Below are positions 8,719-19,345 of a stretch of 64,000 nt of DNA, piece by piece (position 1 is the first letter of the stretch; every line of letters starts with the position of its first letter). This DNA is from Gemmatimonadota bacterium (GTDB lineage Bacteria; Gemmatimonadota; Gemmatimonadetes; Longimicrobiales; Gaopeijiaceae). The stretch is taken from positions 30,321-94,320 of the forward strand of contig VGVR01000009.1 in assembly GCA_016873995.1 (NCBI GenBank). Direction: 5' to 3'. Both the position numbers and the translations under genes were made by a program. The notes under the pieces were generated by a model that worked only from the letters and a program-made list of their open reading frames with translations, was not told where the DNA came from and did no database searches.

Positions 8719-10146
8719 ATGCATCTGATCACGGGCAAACACATCGCTCGCCGGAGTTTCCTGCGCGGCATGGGGGCCTCGGTTGCGCTGCCGATGTTGG
8801 ACGCGATGGTTCCCGCCGGCCGCTCTTGGCGCCGCTTCGCGGCCGACCCGAACTTCACCCGGCTCATCTGCATCGAGGAGTCGATGGGTGCCGCCGGGTG
8901 CAGCGACTGGGGCGATGCTCGGCACCTGTTCTCGCCGGCCACGGTGGGTCGAGACTTCGAGTTCGCGCCGGATAGTCAGCTGCTCCCGCTCGCGCCCTAC
9001 CGCGACTACCTGACGATCGTCAGCAACACCGACTGCCGGATGGCAGAGCCGTACCGCGCCGAGGAGATCGGCGGCGACCACGACAGGTCCACCGCGGTCT
9101 TCCTGACGCAGGCGCACCCGAAGCAGACGCAGGGCTCGGACGCCTACATCGGCACGTCGATCGATCAGGTGCACGCCCGCCGCGTCGGTCAGGACACCGC
9201 GCTCCCTTCGCTCGAGCTCTGCATCGAGCCCATCGACCGCGGCGGCGGGTGCCAGTACAACTACCACTGCGCGTATACCACCACGGTATCTTGGGCCTCG
9301 CCCTCGCAGCCGCTCCCGCCCATCCGCGAGCCGCGCATCGTCTTCGAGCGCCTCTTCGGAGCCGGTGTGACGGACGAGGACCGGGCCGCGCGTCGGCGCA
9401 CGGACCGCAGCATGATCGACTGGATCGCCGGCGAGGTCGCGCGTCTGCGCTTGGCCCTCGGCGCGAGCGACCGCGCCGCGCTGGACGAGTACCTCACGCA
9501 CATCCGCGAGATCGAGCGCCGCATCCAGCTCGTCGAGGAGCGCAACAACAGCGGTGAGGAGCGCGAGCTCCCCGAGGAGCCCTCCGGCGTGCCGGACTCG
9601 TTCGAAGAGCACATGCAGCTGATGTTCGACCTCCAGGTCATCGCGCTGCAGACGGACCTCACCCGGGTCATCACCTTCAAGACCGGCTTCGACCAGTCGA
9701 ACCGGACCTTCCCGCTGAGTGGCGTCAACCGGTCGTTCCACGGTGTGTCGCACCACGGCAACGCGCCGGCCGACATCATGGACTTCAACGCCATCAACCG
9801 GCATCGCCTCTCTCAGGTCGGTTACCTGCTCGAGAAGCTGAAGGGGACGCAGGACGGCGGTGCGTCGTTGCTCGACAAGACCGCGATCGTCTGGGGATCG
9901 CCGATGGGTGACCCCAACCTGCACAACCACCGCCGCTGCCCGCTCTTGCTCATGGGGAAGGCGAACGGCGCCCTCGAAGGCGGGCTCCACCTGAAGGCAC
10001 CCGACGGTACGCCGATGGCGAACGTGTTCGTGAGCCTGATGCAGTCGCTCGGCCACAGCGACATGAGCTACTTCGGCGACAGCACGGGGGAGTTCCCGCT
10101 GACGTTCCCCCGTGGTGTCCCGTTGGTCGGAGACCTCGGGGCATGA
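8719..10146 (+). CDS. DUF1552 protein with Tat signal
   Basis: The protein has 475 residues. The N-terminus has the twin-arginine motif ARRSFLRGMGAS (Arg11, Arg12) and a short hydrophobic stretch, so export through Tat as a folded protein is likely. The body matches DUF1552, a family related to sulfatase/alkaline-phosphatase-like DUF1501 proteins, with His-rich segments such as FHGVSHHGN and GDPNLHNHRRCPLL that could bind metal. It lies 47 bases after the DUF1592 gene and its TGA overlaps the start of the ankyrin gene (ATGA). No enzyme activity is established for the family. Confidence 0.87.
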   Translation: MHLITGKHIARRSFLRGMGASVALPMLDAMVPAGRSWRRFAADPNFTRLICIEESMGAAGCSDWGDARHLFSPATVGRDFEFAPDSQLLPLAPYRDYLTIVSNTDCRMAEPYRAEEIGGDHDRSTAVFLTQAHPKQTQGSDAYIGTSIDQVHARRVGQDTALPSLELCIEPIDRGGGCQYNYHCAYTTTVSWASPSQPLPPIREPRIVFERLFGAGVTDEDRAARRRTDRSMIDWIAGEVARLRLALGASDRAALDEYLTHIREIERRIQLVEERNNSGEERELPEEPSGVPDSFEEHMQLMFDLQVIALQTDLTRVITFKTGFDQSNRTFPLSGVNRSFHGVSHHGNAPADIMDFNAINRHRLSQVGYLLEKLKGTQDGGASLLDKTAIVWGSPMGDPNLHNHRRCPLLLMGKANGALEGGLHLKAPDGTPMANVFVSLMQSLGHSDMSYFGDSTGEFPLTFPRGVPLVGDLGA

Positions 10147-12107
10147 GCCGCGCGCTGGCTCTCGCGACTGCGGTCCTCCTCGCGGCGGTCGCGCCCGTCG
10201 AGGCACAGCTCCCGCTCATCGATGCCGCGGCGTCCGGCGATGTGGCCGCAGTCCGCTCGGTGCTCGCGCAGGGGGCGGACGTGAACGGCGCGGAGGGCGA
10301 CGGCCTGACAGCCCTGCACGTGGCCGCAGAGCGTGGCCACGCGCCGATCGTCGGACTTTTGATCGAGCGTGGTGCCGCCGTCGAGGCGAAGACCCGGATC
10401 GGCAGCTACACGCCGCTGCACCTGGCGGCGATGGGCGCGCACGCCGACGTCGCCGCGCATTTGCTCGATGCGGGTGCCGACGCGGACGCAGTCACGACGA
10501 ACACCGGCGTGACGCCGCTGCACTTGGCCGCGGCCGCTATCGGTGGTGCGGAGACCGTGGCGACCCTGCTCGCGCGGGGCGCCGATCCGAACGTCCGCGA
10601 AGCATCGGCCGGGCAGACACCCTTGATGTTCGCGGCCGCGGAGAACCGCGCGGACGCAGTCCGCGCGCTCCTGCGAGGCGGAGCCGATCCGTCAGTGACC
10701 ACGCGCGTTGTCGACGTGCTGTACAGCTACGCCCTGGATCGCGCCGCGGGTAGGGTGCTGAACCGCGCGATCGACTCGATCCAGATCGCCGAGCGCGGCG
10801 GGCCGAACTGGCAGCCCGACACGGACGCCGTGGAGCGGGCGGTGCGGGTGCAGCGCGAGTTCATCGCCTCGCAGCCGGACGTGGGCGCGTACGACCCGGT
10901 GTCGCTGGCGCGCGTCGGACCGGACTTCCCTGCCGGGCCGGACGTCGTCAGGCCCCCGAACACCGAGACGCTCGTCGGCAAGACAGGCGGCATGACCGCG
11001 CTCCTTCACGCTGCGCGGGATGGCCAGCTCGACGCCGCGCTCGCGCTGCTCGACGGCGGGGCCGACATCGACCAGGTGAGCCCGGCCGACCACACGAGTC
11101 CGCTGCTCATCGCCACCATGAACGGGCAGTTCGACCTCGCCCTCGAGCTCATCGAACGGGGCGCCGACCCGGACTTGGCTGCGTCCACGGATGGATCGAC
11201 GCCGGTGTTCGCGACGCTGCAGACGCAGTGGGCTCCGCGCTCGAACTACCCGCAGCCCCGCGCTCAGGACGTGCAGGTCTCGAGCTACATGGACGTGCTG
11301 CGCGCGCTGCTCGACGCGGGCGCGAATCCGAACGTGCCCCTGAACACGCATCTCTGGTACTGGGAGTACGGGCTCAACAAGATCGGCCTCGACCTCACCG
11401 GCGCGACCCCGTTCTTCCGGGCGGCCCTGGCCCAGGACGTGGGCGCGATGAGGCTGCTCGCCGAGCACGGCGCCGATCCGGACGTTCCGTCGCGTTGGCC
11501 GGCGATCGGCATGCGGGACCGGCGTCAGACGGACGGGCGCCAGCAGGAGGACTCGGGTGTGACGCTGATGCCCGAGGGGACGCCGAGCGCGTGGCCGATT
11601 CACATGGCCGCGGGAGGCGGATACCTCGGCCTGGGTGCGTTCAGCATGCGCAACGCTCCGAACCAGAATCTCGCCGCCGTGCAATACATGATCGAGGAGC
11701 TGGGCGCGGATCCGAACGAGCGCGATGGGTGGGGTTACACACCGCTCCACTACGCGGCGTCGAGGGGCGACAACGCGCTCATCCAGTATCTCGTGTCGAA
11801 GGGCGCCCGCGTGGACGCGCTGGCGCGGCTCGGTCAGTCGGTCGTGGACATGACGCGGGGGGGGCGGTCGGGCTTCTTCTCACGCGTAGCCTATCCGGAG
11901 ACCGAACAGCTGCTGCTCAGTTTGGGCTCTCCGTACTCGTGCCTGCATACGCACTTCCTCGACACCGGCGACTGGTGCGAGGCGTCGGGCGTACCGCCGT
12001 TCGTGCAGACGGCGGGGGACGACTACGGGTCGAACAACCGCGGCCGCCGTTCCGAGCTCCCAGCGGCGCAGCCCGCTCCCGTCACCGGGCCTGGCAACGA
12101 GGAGTAG
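10143..12107 (+). CDS. exported ankyrin-repeat protein
   Basis: This 654-residue protein starts with a signal peptide (about residues 1-22, ending VEAQ). At least eight ankyrin repeats follow, recognisable by GLTALHVAAERGH, SYTPLHLAAMGAH, GVTPLHLAAAAIGG, GQTPLMFAAAEN, GMTALLHAARDGQ and GYTPLHYAASRGD. They are interrupted by linkers, and a Cys-containing tail (SYSCLHTHF ... GDWCE) closes the protein. Ankyrin repeats are protein-binding scaffolds. The 4-nt overlap with the DUF1552 gene implies translational coupling, so the scaffold probably works with the DUF1592/DUF1552 pair in the periplasm. The export signal and the operon argue against a host-directed effector. Confidence 0.88.
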   Translation: MSRALALATAVLLAAVAPVEAQLPLIDAAASGDVAAVRSVLAQGADVNGAEGDGLTALHVAAERGHAPIVGLLIERGAAVEAKTRIGSYTPLHLAAMGAHADVAAHLLDAGADADAVTTNTGVTPLHLAAAAIGGAETVATLLARGADPNVREASAGQTPLMFAAAENRADAVRALLRGGADPSVTTRVVDVLYSYALDRAAGRVLNRAIDSIQIAERGGPNWQPDTDAVERAVRVQREFIASQPDVGAYDPVSLARVGPDFPAGPDVVRPPNTETLVGKTGGMTALLHAARDGQLDAALALLDGGADIDQVSPADHTSPLLIATMNGQFDLALELIERGADPDLAASTDGSTPVFATLQTQWAPRSNYPQPRAQDVQVSSYMDVLRALLDAGANPNVPLNTHLWYWEYGLNKIGLDLTGATPFFRAALAQDVGAMRLLAEHGADPDVPSRWPAIGMRDRRQTDGRQQEDSGVTLMPEGTPSAWPIHMAAGGGYLGLGAFSMRNAPNQNLAAVQYMIEELGADPNERDGWGYTPLHYAASRGDNALIQYLVSKGARVDALARLGQSVVDMTRGGRSGFFSRVAYPETEQLLLSLGSPYSCLHTHFLDTGDWCEASGVPPFVQTAGDDYGSNNRGRRSELPAAQPAPVTGPGNEE

Positions 12108-12109
12108 CG

Positions 12110-12153
12110 AACTGGCGGGCCGGCGGGCGACTTCGCCCGCCGGTCGGCCAGTT
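12110..12153. terminator. long hairpin between convergent genes, probable bidirectional terminator
   Basis: Arms at 12110-12129 and 12134-12153 are complementary over 20 bases with two mismatches around a 4-base ACTT loop. The element lies directly after the ankyrin gene stop and before the end of the convergent NHL gene, where a shared terminator is expected. There is no T tract. Confidence 0.6.
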
Positions 12154-12212
12154 GCTCGCCGGTCGGCGCTCCGCCCGCTGAGGCAGGTCGCCGCCGCTGG
12201 CCTTGTCGGTCG

Positions 12213-13328
12213 TCACATCGGCAGAACGAGCTGCCGGCCGATCAGCTTGCTCGGGTCGGCGCCCGGCTTCGGCACGAACTTGTCCAGCCAGCCCCCATCC
12301 CAGCTGGCGACGAACACGTTGCCGTTCTGGTCGACGTCGATCTGGTGTGGGCGCGACAGGCCGCCGTCGAACCCGCCCATCGTGCCGCCATACGCGCCCC
12401 AGTAGTACTGGAGCACGCCGTCGGTGTTGTACTTGAGGATCCGGTTCAGTCGGCCTGACGTCACCCACACGCCGTCGTTCTCGTCGATGAAGATGCCGAC
12501 GGGGTCGCCCACGTTCGGCCACTCCTCGATGAACTCGCCGTTCTCGGTGAAGATCTGGATGCGGTTGTTGTTGCGGTCACCCACGTAGACGCGGTGCTGG
12601 CGGTCGATCGCGAGCCCGTGCACGAGGTCGAACTGCCCGGGGCCGTTCCCGAGCTCACCCCACTCCATCATGTAGTCGCCGTTCGCGGCGTACTTCACGA
12701 TGCGGCTGTTCCAGTAGCCATCGCCGAGCAGCCAGGTCCCGTCGGGGAAGAACGCCAGCACCGCCGGGTCGCCGTACGTGTACGGTCCCGGATGGGGGTT
12801 GGCACGCGCCTCCGCGCGACTCGTCGGGTGATTCGGGTCGAACAGGCGCATCACCAGCTGACTGCCGTCGTTGGTGAACTTGAGCACCGACATGGGCACG
12901 CCACGGCCGCCGCGCTCGACGATCCAGATGTGCCGCTCGGGGTCGTAAGGGCTGATGTAGACCTGGTGCGGCCGGTTCACAATGGAGTCCCACTGCGACC
13001 AATTCTCGGTGATGTTGCCGTTCCCGTCGACGACGAGGAGATAGTTCGAGCTCCCTTCCCGCTCGACGCCATCTTCGTCCCGGTCTCCCCACACCGCGAC
13101 GATGATGCGGTTCGGGTTGTCGACCGCCATCCCGGACACCTCTCCCCAGGTCCACCGGTCGGTGTGATCGGGCGCGGCCTTCCAGAAATCCGCCACGGCC
13201 TCGTACTGACCGGTGCGATCGTCGCCGCCCTTCACGATGGGCCCGGAGGATGCCGAGTCGGCGCCCGTATCCGCGCAAGCGGCGATGATGACGAGGAAGG
13301 AAGCCGCAACCCATGCGCGAGCCTTCAT
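12213..13328 (-). CDS. NHL-repeat beta-propeller lipoprotein
   Basis: The protein has 371 residues. The first 20 residues form a lipoprotein signal with lipobox IAAC (Cys20), so it should be lipid-anchored in the envelope. The rest is a six-bladed-propeller type NHL domain: repeated units such as FDLVHGLAIDRQHRVYVGDRNNNRIQ, VGIFIDENDGVWVTS and PHQIDVDQNGNVFVAS. Similar proteins are called peptidyl-glycine lyase-like, but no catalytic signature can be assigned here. It is convergent with the DUF1592-DUF1552-ankyrin operon and may be unrelated to it. The ATG at 13328 was chosen because it begins the lipoprotein signal. Confidence 0.83.
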   Translation of the reverse strand: MKARAWVAASFLVIIAACADTGADSASSGPIVKGGDDRTGQYEAVADFWKAAPDHTDRWTWGEVSGMAVDNPNRIIVAVWGDRDEDGVEREGSSNYLLVVDGNGNITENWSQWDSIVNRPHQVYISPYDPERHIWIVERGGRGVPMSVLKFTNDGSQLVMRLFDPNHPTSRAEARANPHPGPYTYGDPAVLAFFPDGTWLLGDGYWNSRIVKYAANGDYMMEWGELGNGPGQFDLVHGLAIDRQHRVYVGDRNNNRIQIFTENGEFIEEWPNVGDPVGIFIDENDGVWVTSGRLNRILKYNTDGVLQYYWGAYGGTMGGFDGGLSRPHQIDVDQNGNVFVASWDGGWLDKFVPKPGADPSKLIGRQLVLPM

Positions 13329-13642
13329 GTTCCGCACTCCGGCGTTATGGACGACCAGGCACGGCGTCATTCTGAGGCGTGGGCGGCGTTTGGGCCAGCG
13401 GCGCCGGCACCCGACGCGGTCGTCGTTCCGACGGGGTCGGCGGAGACCTCCTGAGCGTCGTGATCCCCAGCCGGCGGCTGAGAGTAATGCCCCGTTCCAG
13501 CGACTCTCGAGATCGTTCGAAGTTCGAACCATCTGGGTTCGCGGTCCTAACCATCTGCGTTCGCGGTCCTACCCTTCCGCTCCGCGGACGCGTGATCGCC
13601 CTGCGGGACGGCCGCCTGCCGAGCGCCGCCGGATCGACCGGC
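13329..13642. other. intergenic region with a 22-bp direct repeat
   Basis: This 314-base stretch upstream of the NHL gene holds no convincing gene. It contains a 22-bp unit in two adjacent copies (13527-13548 and 13549-13570) that differ at one base, preceded by a small palindromic stretch (GTTCGAAGTTCGAAC, 13515-13529). The repeat could be an operator pair or slippage debris; nothing else is recognisable. Confidence 0.6.
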
Positions 13643-13888
13643 TCAGTCGTCGTGGTGCGCCTCGTACTCCCGCTGCGCGCGATTGCGTGCGTCGGCTTGA
13701 CGCGCGTCGCGCTTCTTGGCGGCCTTCAGCGCCTTCGCGTGGGTGCCTTGCGAGTGTACCGTCGGGGCGGGGAAGCGACGCTCGAGCGAGCGTCCCCCGC
13801 AAGCCGGGCACGCCGGGGCCTGCGAGCCGCGGACGAGCGCCCCGAAGGCGTTCCCGCAGGCTTTGCAAGAGTATTCGTAGAGGGGTAT
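13643..13888 (-). CDS. FmdB-type zinc-ribbon protein with an apparent ATA start
   Basis: An 81-codon frame on the minus strand reads (M)PLYEYSCKACGNAFG, then a second CPACGG knuckle, and ends in a Lys/Arg/Ala-rich tail (KALKAAKKRDARQAD) with terminal HHDD. Two CxxC knuckles 17 residues apart after an [M]PLYEY opening are characteristic of the FmdB/CxxC regulatory zinc-ribbon family. The codon where the initiator Met is expected is ATA. A stop codon lies 19 codons upstream and no ATG, GTG or TTG occurs in frame between, so either ATA is used, the base is an error, or the gene is dead. The high-confidence part is the domain; expression is uncertain. Confidence 0.65.
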   Translation of the reverse strand: MPLYEYSCKACGNAFGALVRGSQAPACPACGGRSLERRFPAPTVHSQGTHAKALKAAKKRDARQADARNRAQREYEAHHDD

Positions 13889-13931
13889 AGTGGCACCCTG
13901 ATCCGGAGTCCGCGGGCCGAGGACACACTAC

Positions 13932-14345
13932 ATGACCCCACGCGCGCGCGCGAACCCCAGCCCGTCCCCACCTGCCGTCCGTCGGGGCCCACTCGGTCGC
14001 AGCACCGTTCTCGCGCTCCTGCTCATGGGCGTGCTCGCGGCCGACCTCCGGGCGCAGGACGTACCGCTCGACCGCGCCGAGCTCACGCGGTACGCGCGTG
14101 CCTACCTCGCGCTCGACGCCGCGCGCGAGGAGTACTACGCGACGATCGCGCGCATTCACGACGACATCGGGCTGGCTCGTGCGAGAGCGGAGTTGGACGC
14201 CAAGGTCGCCGAGATCTATGCCGGTAACGCCATCACGAGCGAGCGCTACGGTGTGATTACGCTGGTGATCAGCGAGAGTGACCAGGTCCGCGCGGTCTTC
14301 GAAGAGATCGTGCGACAGCTGAGAGCCGGCGCAGGCGCACCATGA
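13932..14345 (+). CDS. small exported helical protein, DUF4168-like
   Basis: The protein has 137 residues. Residues 1-42 form an Arg-rich n-region and hydrophobic core ending in LRAQ, a signal peptide. The mature part is an alpha-helical protein with the pattern RYARAYLALDAAREEY ... NAITSERYGVITLVISESDQVRAVFEEIV, which resembles DUF4168 proteins (helical periplasmic proteins of unknown role). There is no cysteine or recognisable catalytic motif. It is divergent from the FmdB-type gene and is followed after 16 bases by a small membrane protein gene. Confidence 0.65.
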   Translation: MTPRARANPSPSPPAVRRGPLGRSTVLALLLMGVLAADLRAQDVPLDRAELTRYARAYLALDAAREEYYATIARIHDDIGLARARAELDAKVAEIYAGNAITSERYGVITLVISESDQVRAVFEEIVRQLRAGAGAP

Positions 14346-14361
14346 GACGACCGGCGCTCGC

Positions 14362-14757
14362 ATGAGCGAACCAGATCTCTGGGCCCTCTTCTTCGATGTC
14401 AATCAGGACATCGATACGCAGTTCCAGTTCTGGATCTCGATTACCTTCGCCGTGCTGGTGGCCTCGTTCGTCGCCGACGAGCGATTGAGTCGGGTCGAAC
14501 GGCTCGTCATCGCGGCCCTCTACCTGATCGCGGCGAGCATCATCCTGCTGCGGTACACGAGTGCGCTCGCGCACCAAGCGCAGGTGCTCGGTCTGTTCGC
14601 GGACAGCGGATTCGCTCAACCAGCCCGTCCGGACATCGTCGGCCTGCTCCGGTTCGGCCTGTTCACCGTGGGCTCCCTCATCGCTGCGGCGAGCGTGCTC
14701 TTTCCGAGGTTCGGTGCGAGGGGCGAGCCAACCGACGCGCGAGGCGACCATGATTGA
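14362..14757 (+). CDS. small three-helix membrane protein of unknown function
   Basis: This 131-residue protein has three hydrophobic segments (about residues 22-40, 47-64 and 93-113) joined by short charged loops and an Asp-rich C-terminal tail (DARGDHD). I do not recognise a family. It starts 16 bases after the DUF4168-like gene on the same strand and may be cotranscribed with it. The ATG follows a weak purine stretch. Codon use is like its neighbours. Confidence 0.6.
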   Translation: MSEPDLWALFFDVNQDIDTQFQFWISITFAVLVASFVADERLSRVERLVIAALYLIAASIILLRYTSALAHQAQVLGLFADSGFAQPARPDIVGLLRFGLFTVGSLIAAASVLFPRFGARGEPTDARGDHD

Positions 14758-14858
14758 CGGATGGTCCTCGTCCGCTCTCACGCCGGCGCGGACTCGGTTG
14801 TAGGTTCCACCGCGCGCTGACTCGTGACTCTCGTTGCCCGGCGCCAAGGAGAAAGCGG

Positions 14859-15226
14859 ATGGCCCGAGTCCTGTTGATCGACGACGATGAGGAGCACCGC
14901 GTGCTCGCGCGCAGGATCCTCGAGAGCGCGGGCCACGCGGTCGACGAAGCCGCCGACGGCGCGATGGGCCTGAAGAGCTTCGGGCAACGTCGTCCCGACG
15001 TCGTCCTCACGGACATCAACATGCCCCGCCTGGACGGACACGAGGTGATCGCCGCGCTCCGGGTGCAGCACAAGGGCGTGCCGGTGATCGCGATCTCGGG
15101 GGGCTAGGCGTCGACAAGTACGAGCTGCTCTTGAAGGCCGCCAAGCTCGGCGCCGTGGAAGTCATCACGAAGCCCTTCGAGTTCCGGCAACTCCTCGGCG
15201 CAGTGTCCCGCGCGCTCGGGAAGTGA
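14859..15226 (+). pseudogene. response-regulator receiver domain, interrupted by a frameshift
   Basis: The first 82 codons (14859-15107) encode the front of a CheY-like receiver: Asp8-Asp10 acidic pocket, Asp52 phosphorylation site in LTDINMP, and VIAISGG. A TAG then intervenes. Shifting frame at the G6 run (15098-15103) restores GVDKYELLLKAAKLGAVEVITKPFEFRQLLGAVSRALGK and a TGA at 15224, including the conserved Lys of ITKPF and the last helix. One missing G in the run would account for it. AAGGAG precedes the ATG by 9 bases. It is a stand-alone receiver with no output domain and no visible kinase partner. A sequencing error, a real mutation or slippage are all possible. Confidence 0.85.
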
Positions 15227-15244
15227 TGACCGCCTCGAGCCCCG

Positions 15245-15697
15245 CTATCTAGTCGCGCCGAACCCCTTCGGAACGCACACGTCGGGGTCGCTCTCGGCAT
15301 CGCCGAGCCCCACCCAGAGAAGCAGCGTCGTGTCGCGCGGCTCGCTCCAGATGAACTCGACCTCGAGCTGCGAGCGGAGACCGAATTCGTGCGTGAACGT
15401 CACGCCCTGACCGGGCACCGAGTTCGTCTCGATGGTCTTCTCGGCGACGGTGTCGCGCGCGCGGATCCGCCAGCGGCCGCTGTGCCCCTCCCAGACGTTG
15501 ACGCACCCGGAGAGCGTCATCCCCATCGTCGGCAGGGGGAGCGTGCTGGCAGAGCCCCGACCCCCACGGATGTCGACCGACACCCAGCCGCCGCCGTTCC
15601 GAATGGCGGCCATGACCCCGTCGAGCGCCTGCCCTTGCAGTGGCGCGGCGCTGCCGGCCAGACACGCGAGGACCAGGAGCGCGCCGAGGGTACGCAT
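15245..15697 (-). CDS. small secreted protein of unknown function
   Basis: This 150-residue protein has a signal peptide (about residues 1-23, ending LQGQ). The mature part is rich in beta-type segments (VSVDIRGG, RWRIRARDTV, LEVEFIWSE, TTLLLWVGLG) and has two cysteines (in SGCVNVWEG and PDVCVP) that could form a disulfide. I recognise no family. It is convergent with the broken response regulator (19 bases apart) and divergent from rlmI. Confidence 0.65.
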   Translation of the reverse strand: MRTLGALLVLACLAGSAAPLQGQALDGVMAAIRNGGGWVSVDIRGGRGSASTLPLPTMGMTLSGCVNVWEGHSGRWRIRARDTVAEKTIETNSVPGQGVTFTHEFGLRSQLEVEFIWSEPRDTTLLLWVGLGDAESDPDVCVPKGFGATR

Positions 15698-15808
15698 GGC
15701 CCCTGATACCGGGGGGTGCCGGCAAGGGTCCGAGGCCCGAGGTGCGGCACTTCCTGGAAATCACGAGCCCGCCTAGCCTTCCCGTCCCATGAACACGACG
15801 TCCAACCG

Positions 15809-16999
15809 ATGATCCGCCCCGCCGTCCATCTCGACGCCAAAGGCGTGGGTCCTGCACGAGGCCGCCACCCGTGGATCTTCTCCGGCGCGATCACACGCGT
15901 CGTCGGTGACCCCGAGCCGGGCGCCGAGGTCGACGTGCACGATCCGCACGGCGTCCACCTGGGGCGCGGCCTCTTCAACCCGAAGAGCCAGATCCGGGTG
16001 CGCCTGTACACCTCGATGGACGAGCCGCTCGACGGCGCCTTCTTTGCGGCCCGTGTGCGGCGGGCCATCGCGCTCCGCAGCCATGTGCTCGGCCTCGACG
16101 ACCTGGCGGGCGCGTGCCGCCTCGTCTTCTCCGAGGGAGACGAGCTCTCGGGCCTCACGGTCGATCGGTACGCACGCCATCTGGTCGTGATCCTGACGAG
16201 CCTAGGCATCGCCGGGCGTCTGGAGCCCATCCTGGATGCGCTCGAGGAGGCACTCCGGCCCGAGAGCATCACTCTCCGCACCGAGAAGGGTGTGGGCGAG
16301 GAGGAGGGGCTGGTGGTGAAGGACGGCCCGCTGAGGGGCACGCCGCCCACCGAGCACGTGATCATCCAGGAAGATGGGCTCCGATTCGCCATCGACTTGC
16401 GCACCGGGCAGAAGACCGGCTTCTACCTCGATCAACGCATGAACCGCGCTCGCGTTGCGGCGTACTCTGCGGGCAGGTCGGTCGCTGACGTCTGCTCGTA
16501 CACGGGTGGCTTCGCGATGGCCGTGGCGAAGGCGGGCGCCACGAGCGTCACCGCCGTCGATGCATCTGCCAGCGCCCTCGAGCTGGCCGCGAGGAACGCG
16601 GAGTTGAACGGCATCGCCGACCGCCTCGAGATCAAACGTGCGGATGCCTTCGGTTGGCTGGAGGAGGTTGCCGCAGCGGGGCGTACGTTCGACATGATCG
16701 TGCTCGACCCGCCCCGCTTCGCACGCTCGCGCGCCGGCCTCAAGTCGGCGCTCCAGGGGTACCAGCGTCTGAACCGACTCGCACTCGACTGCCTCGCCCC
16801 GGGGGGCGTGCTCGCCACGTTCTCGTGCTCCGGCCGCGTGTCCGCGGAAGCGTTCCAGGAGGCCGTGGCGCGCGCGGCCGCGTCGTGCGGGCGGCCGCTT
16901 CGCATCTTGGAGCGGCTGGCCCAGGCGCCGGACCATCCCGTCTCCACGGCCTGTCCCCAGGGGTCCTACTTGAAGGGGTTCATCCTCGCCGCCGAGTGA
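15809..16999 (+). CDS. rlmI: RlmI-type 23S rRNA (cytosine) methyltransferase
   Basis: This 396-residue protein has the layout of RlmI/YccW: an N-terminal PUA domain (HPWIFSGAITRV), a middle domain ending with GQKTGFYLDQR, and a C-terminal Rossmann SAM domain with VADVCSYTGGFAMAVAKAGA (motif I), DPPRFARSR (motif IV) and ATFSCSG with the conserved Cys region. It methylates cytosine C5 in 23S rRNA in Escherichia coli; the position in this organism is inferred. The ATG at 15809 begins directly before the PUA domain. It ends 20 bases before the thiC riboswitch region and is probably a single-gene unit. Confidence 0.88.
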   Translation: MIRPAVHLDAKGVGPARGRHPWIFSGAITRVVGDPEPGAEVDVHDPHGVHLGRGLFNPKSQIRVRLYTSMDEPLDGAFFAARVRRAIALRSHVLGLDDLAGACRLVFSEGDELSGLTVDRYARHLVVILTSLGIAGRLEPILDALEEALRPESITLRTEKGVGEEEGLVVKDGPLRGTPPTEHVIIQEDGLRFAIDLRTGQKTGFYLDQRMNRARVAAYSAGRSVADVCSYTGGFAMAVAKAGATSVTAVDASASALELAARNAELNGIADRLEIKRADAFGWLEEVAAAGRTFDMIVLDPPRFARSRAGLKSALQGYQRLNRLALDCLAPGGVLATFSCSGRVSAEAFQEAVARAAASCGRPLRILERLAQAPDHPVSTACPQGSYLKGFILAAE

Positions 17000-17011
17000 G
17001 GCTACTTTCCG

Positions 17012-19185
<2,174 letters not shown>

Positions 19186-19300
19186 CGTGTCGCCGTAGCG
19201 TCGCACCAGGAGTCGATACGCATCCCGGTCGCCGGCCAGCACGTCCCGCACGACTTGAGCATCTGTGCGTTCCACGATCCCTGGCATGGTGGCAACATAC

Positions 19301-19337
19301 CCGGAAGGGAGCCCCGGCGTTCGGGGCTCCCTTCCGG
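19301..19337. terminator. perfect 16-bp hairpin, probable terminator
   Basis: CCGGAAGGGAGCCCCG (19301-19316) and its exact complement (19322-19337) flank a 5-base loop. It lies 9 bases past the end of the minus-strand lipoprotein gene and before the start of the truncated sigma factor, as expected for a terminator. No long T run follows on either strand. Confidence 0.7.
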
Positions 19338-19345
19338 CCGCCTCG

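Noticed and set aside
10143..12107. Host-directed ankyrin effector
   Set aside because: A plain signal peptide and translational coupling to envelope proteins fit a periplasmic scaffold better, and no secretion-system genes are near.
13505..13560. Possible tRNA because of GTTCGAA-like T-arm sequence
   Set aside because: No acceptor stem, anticodon arm or CCA end can be formed on either strand.
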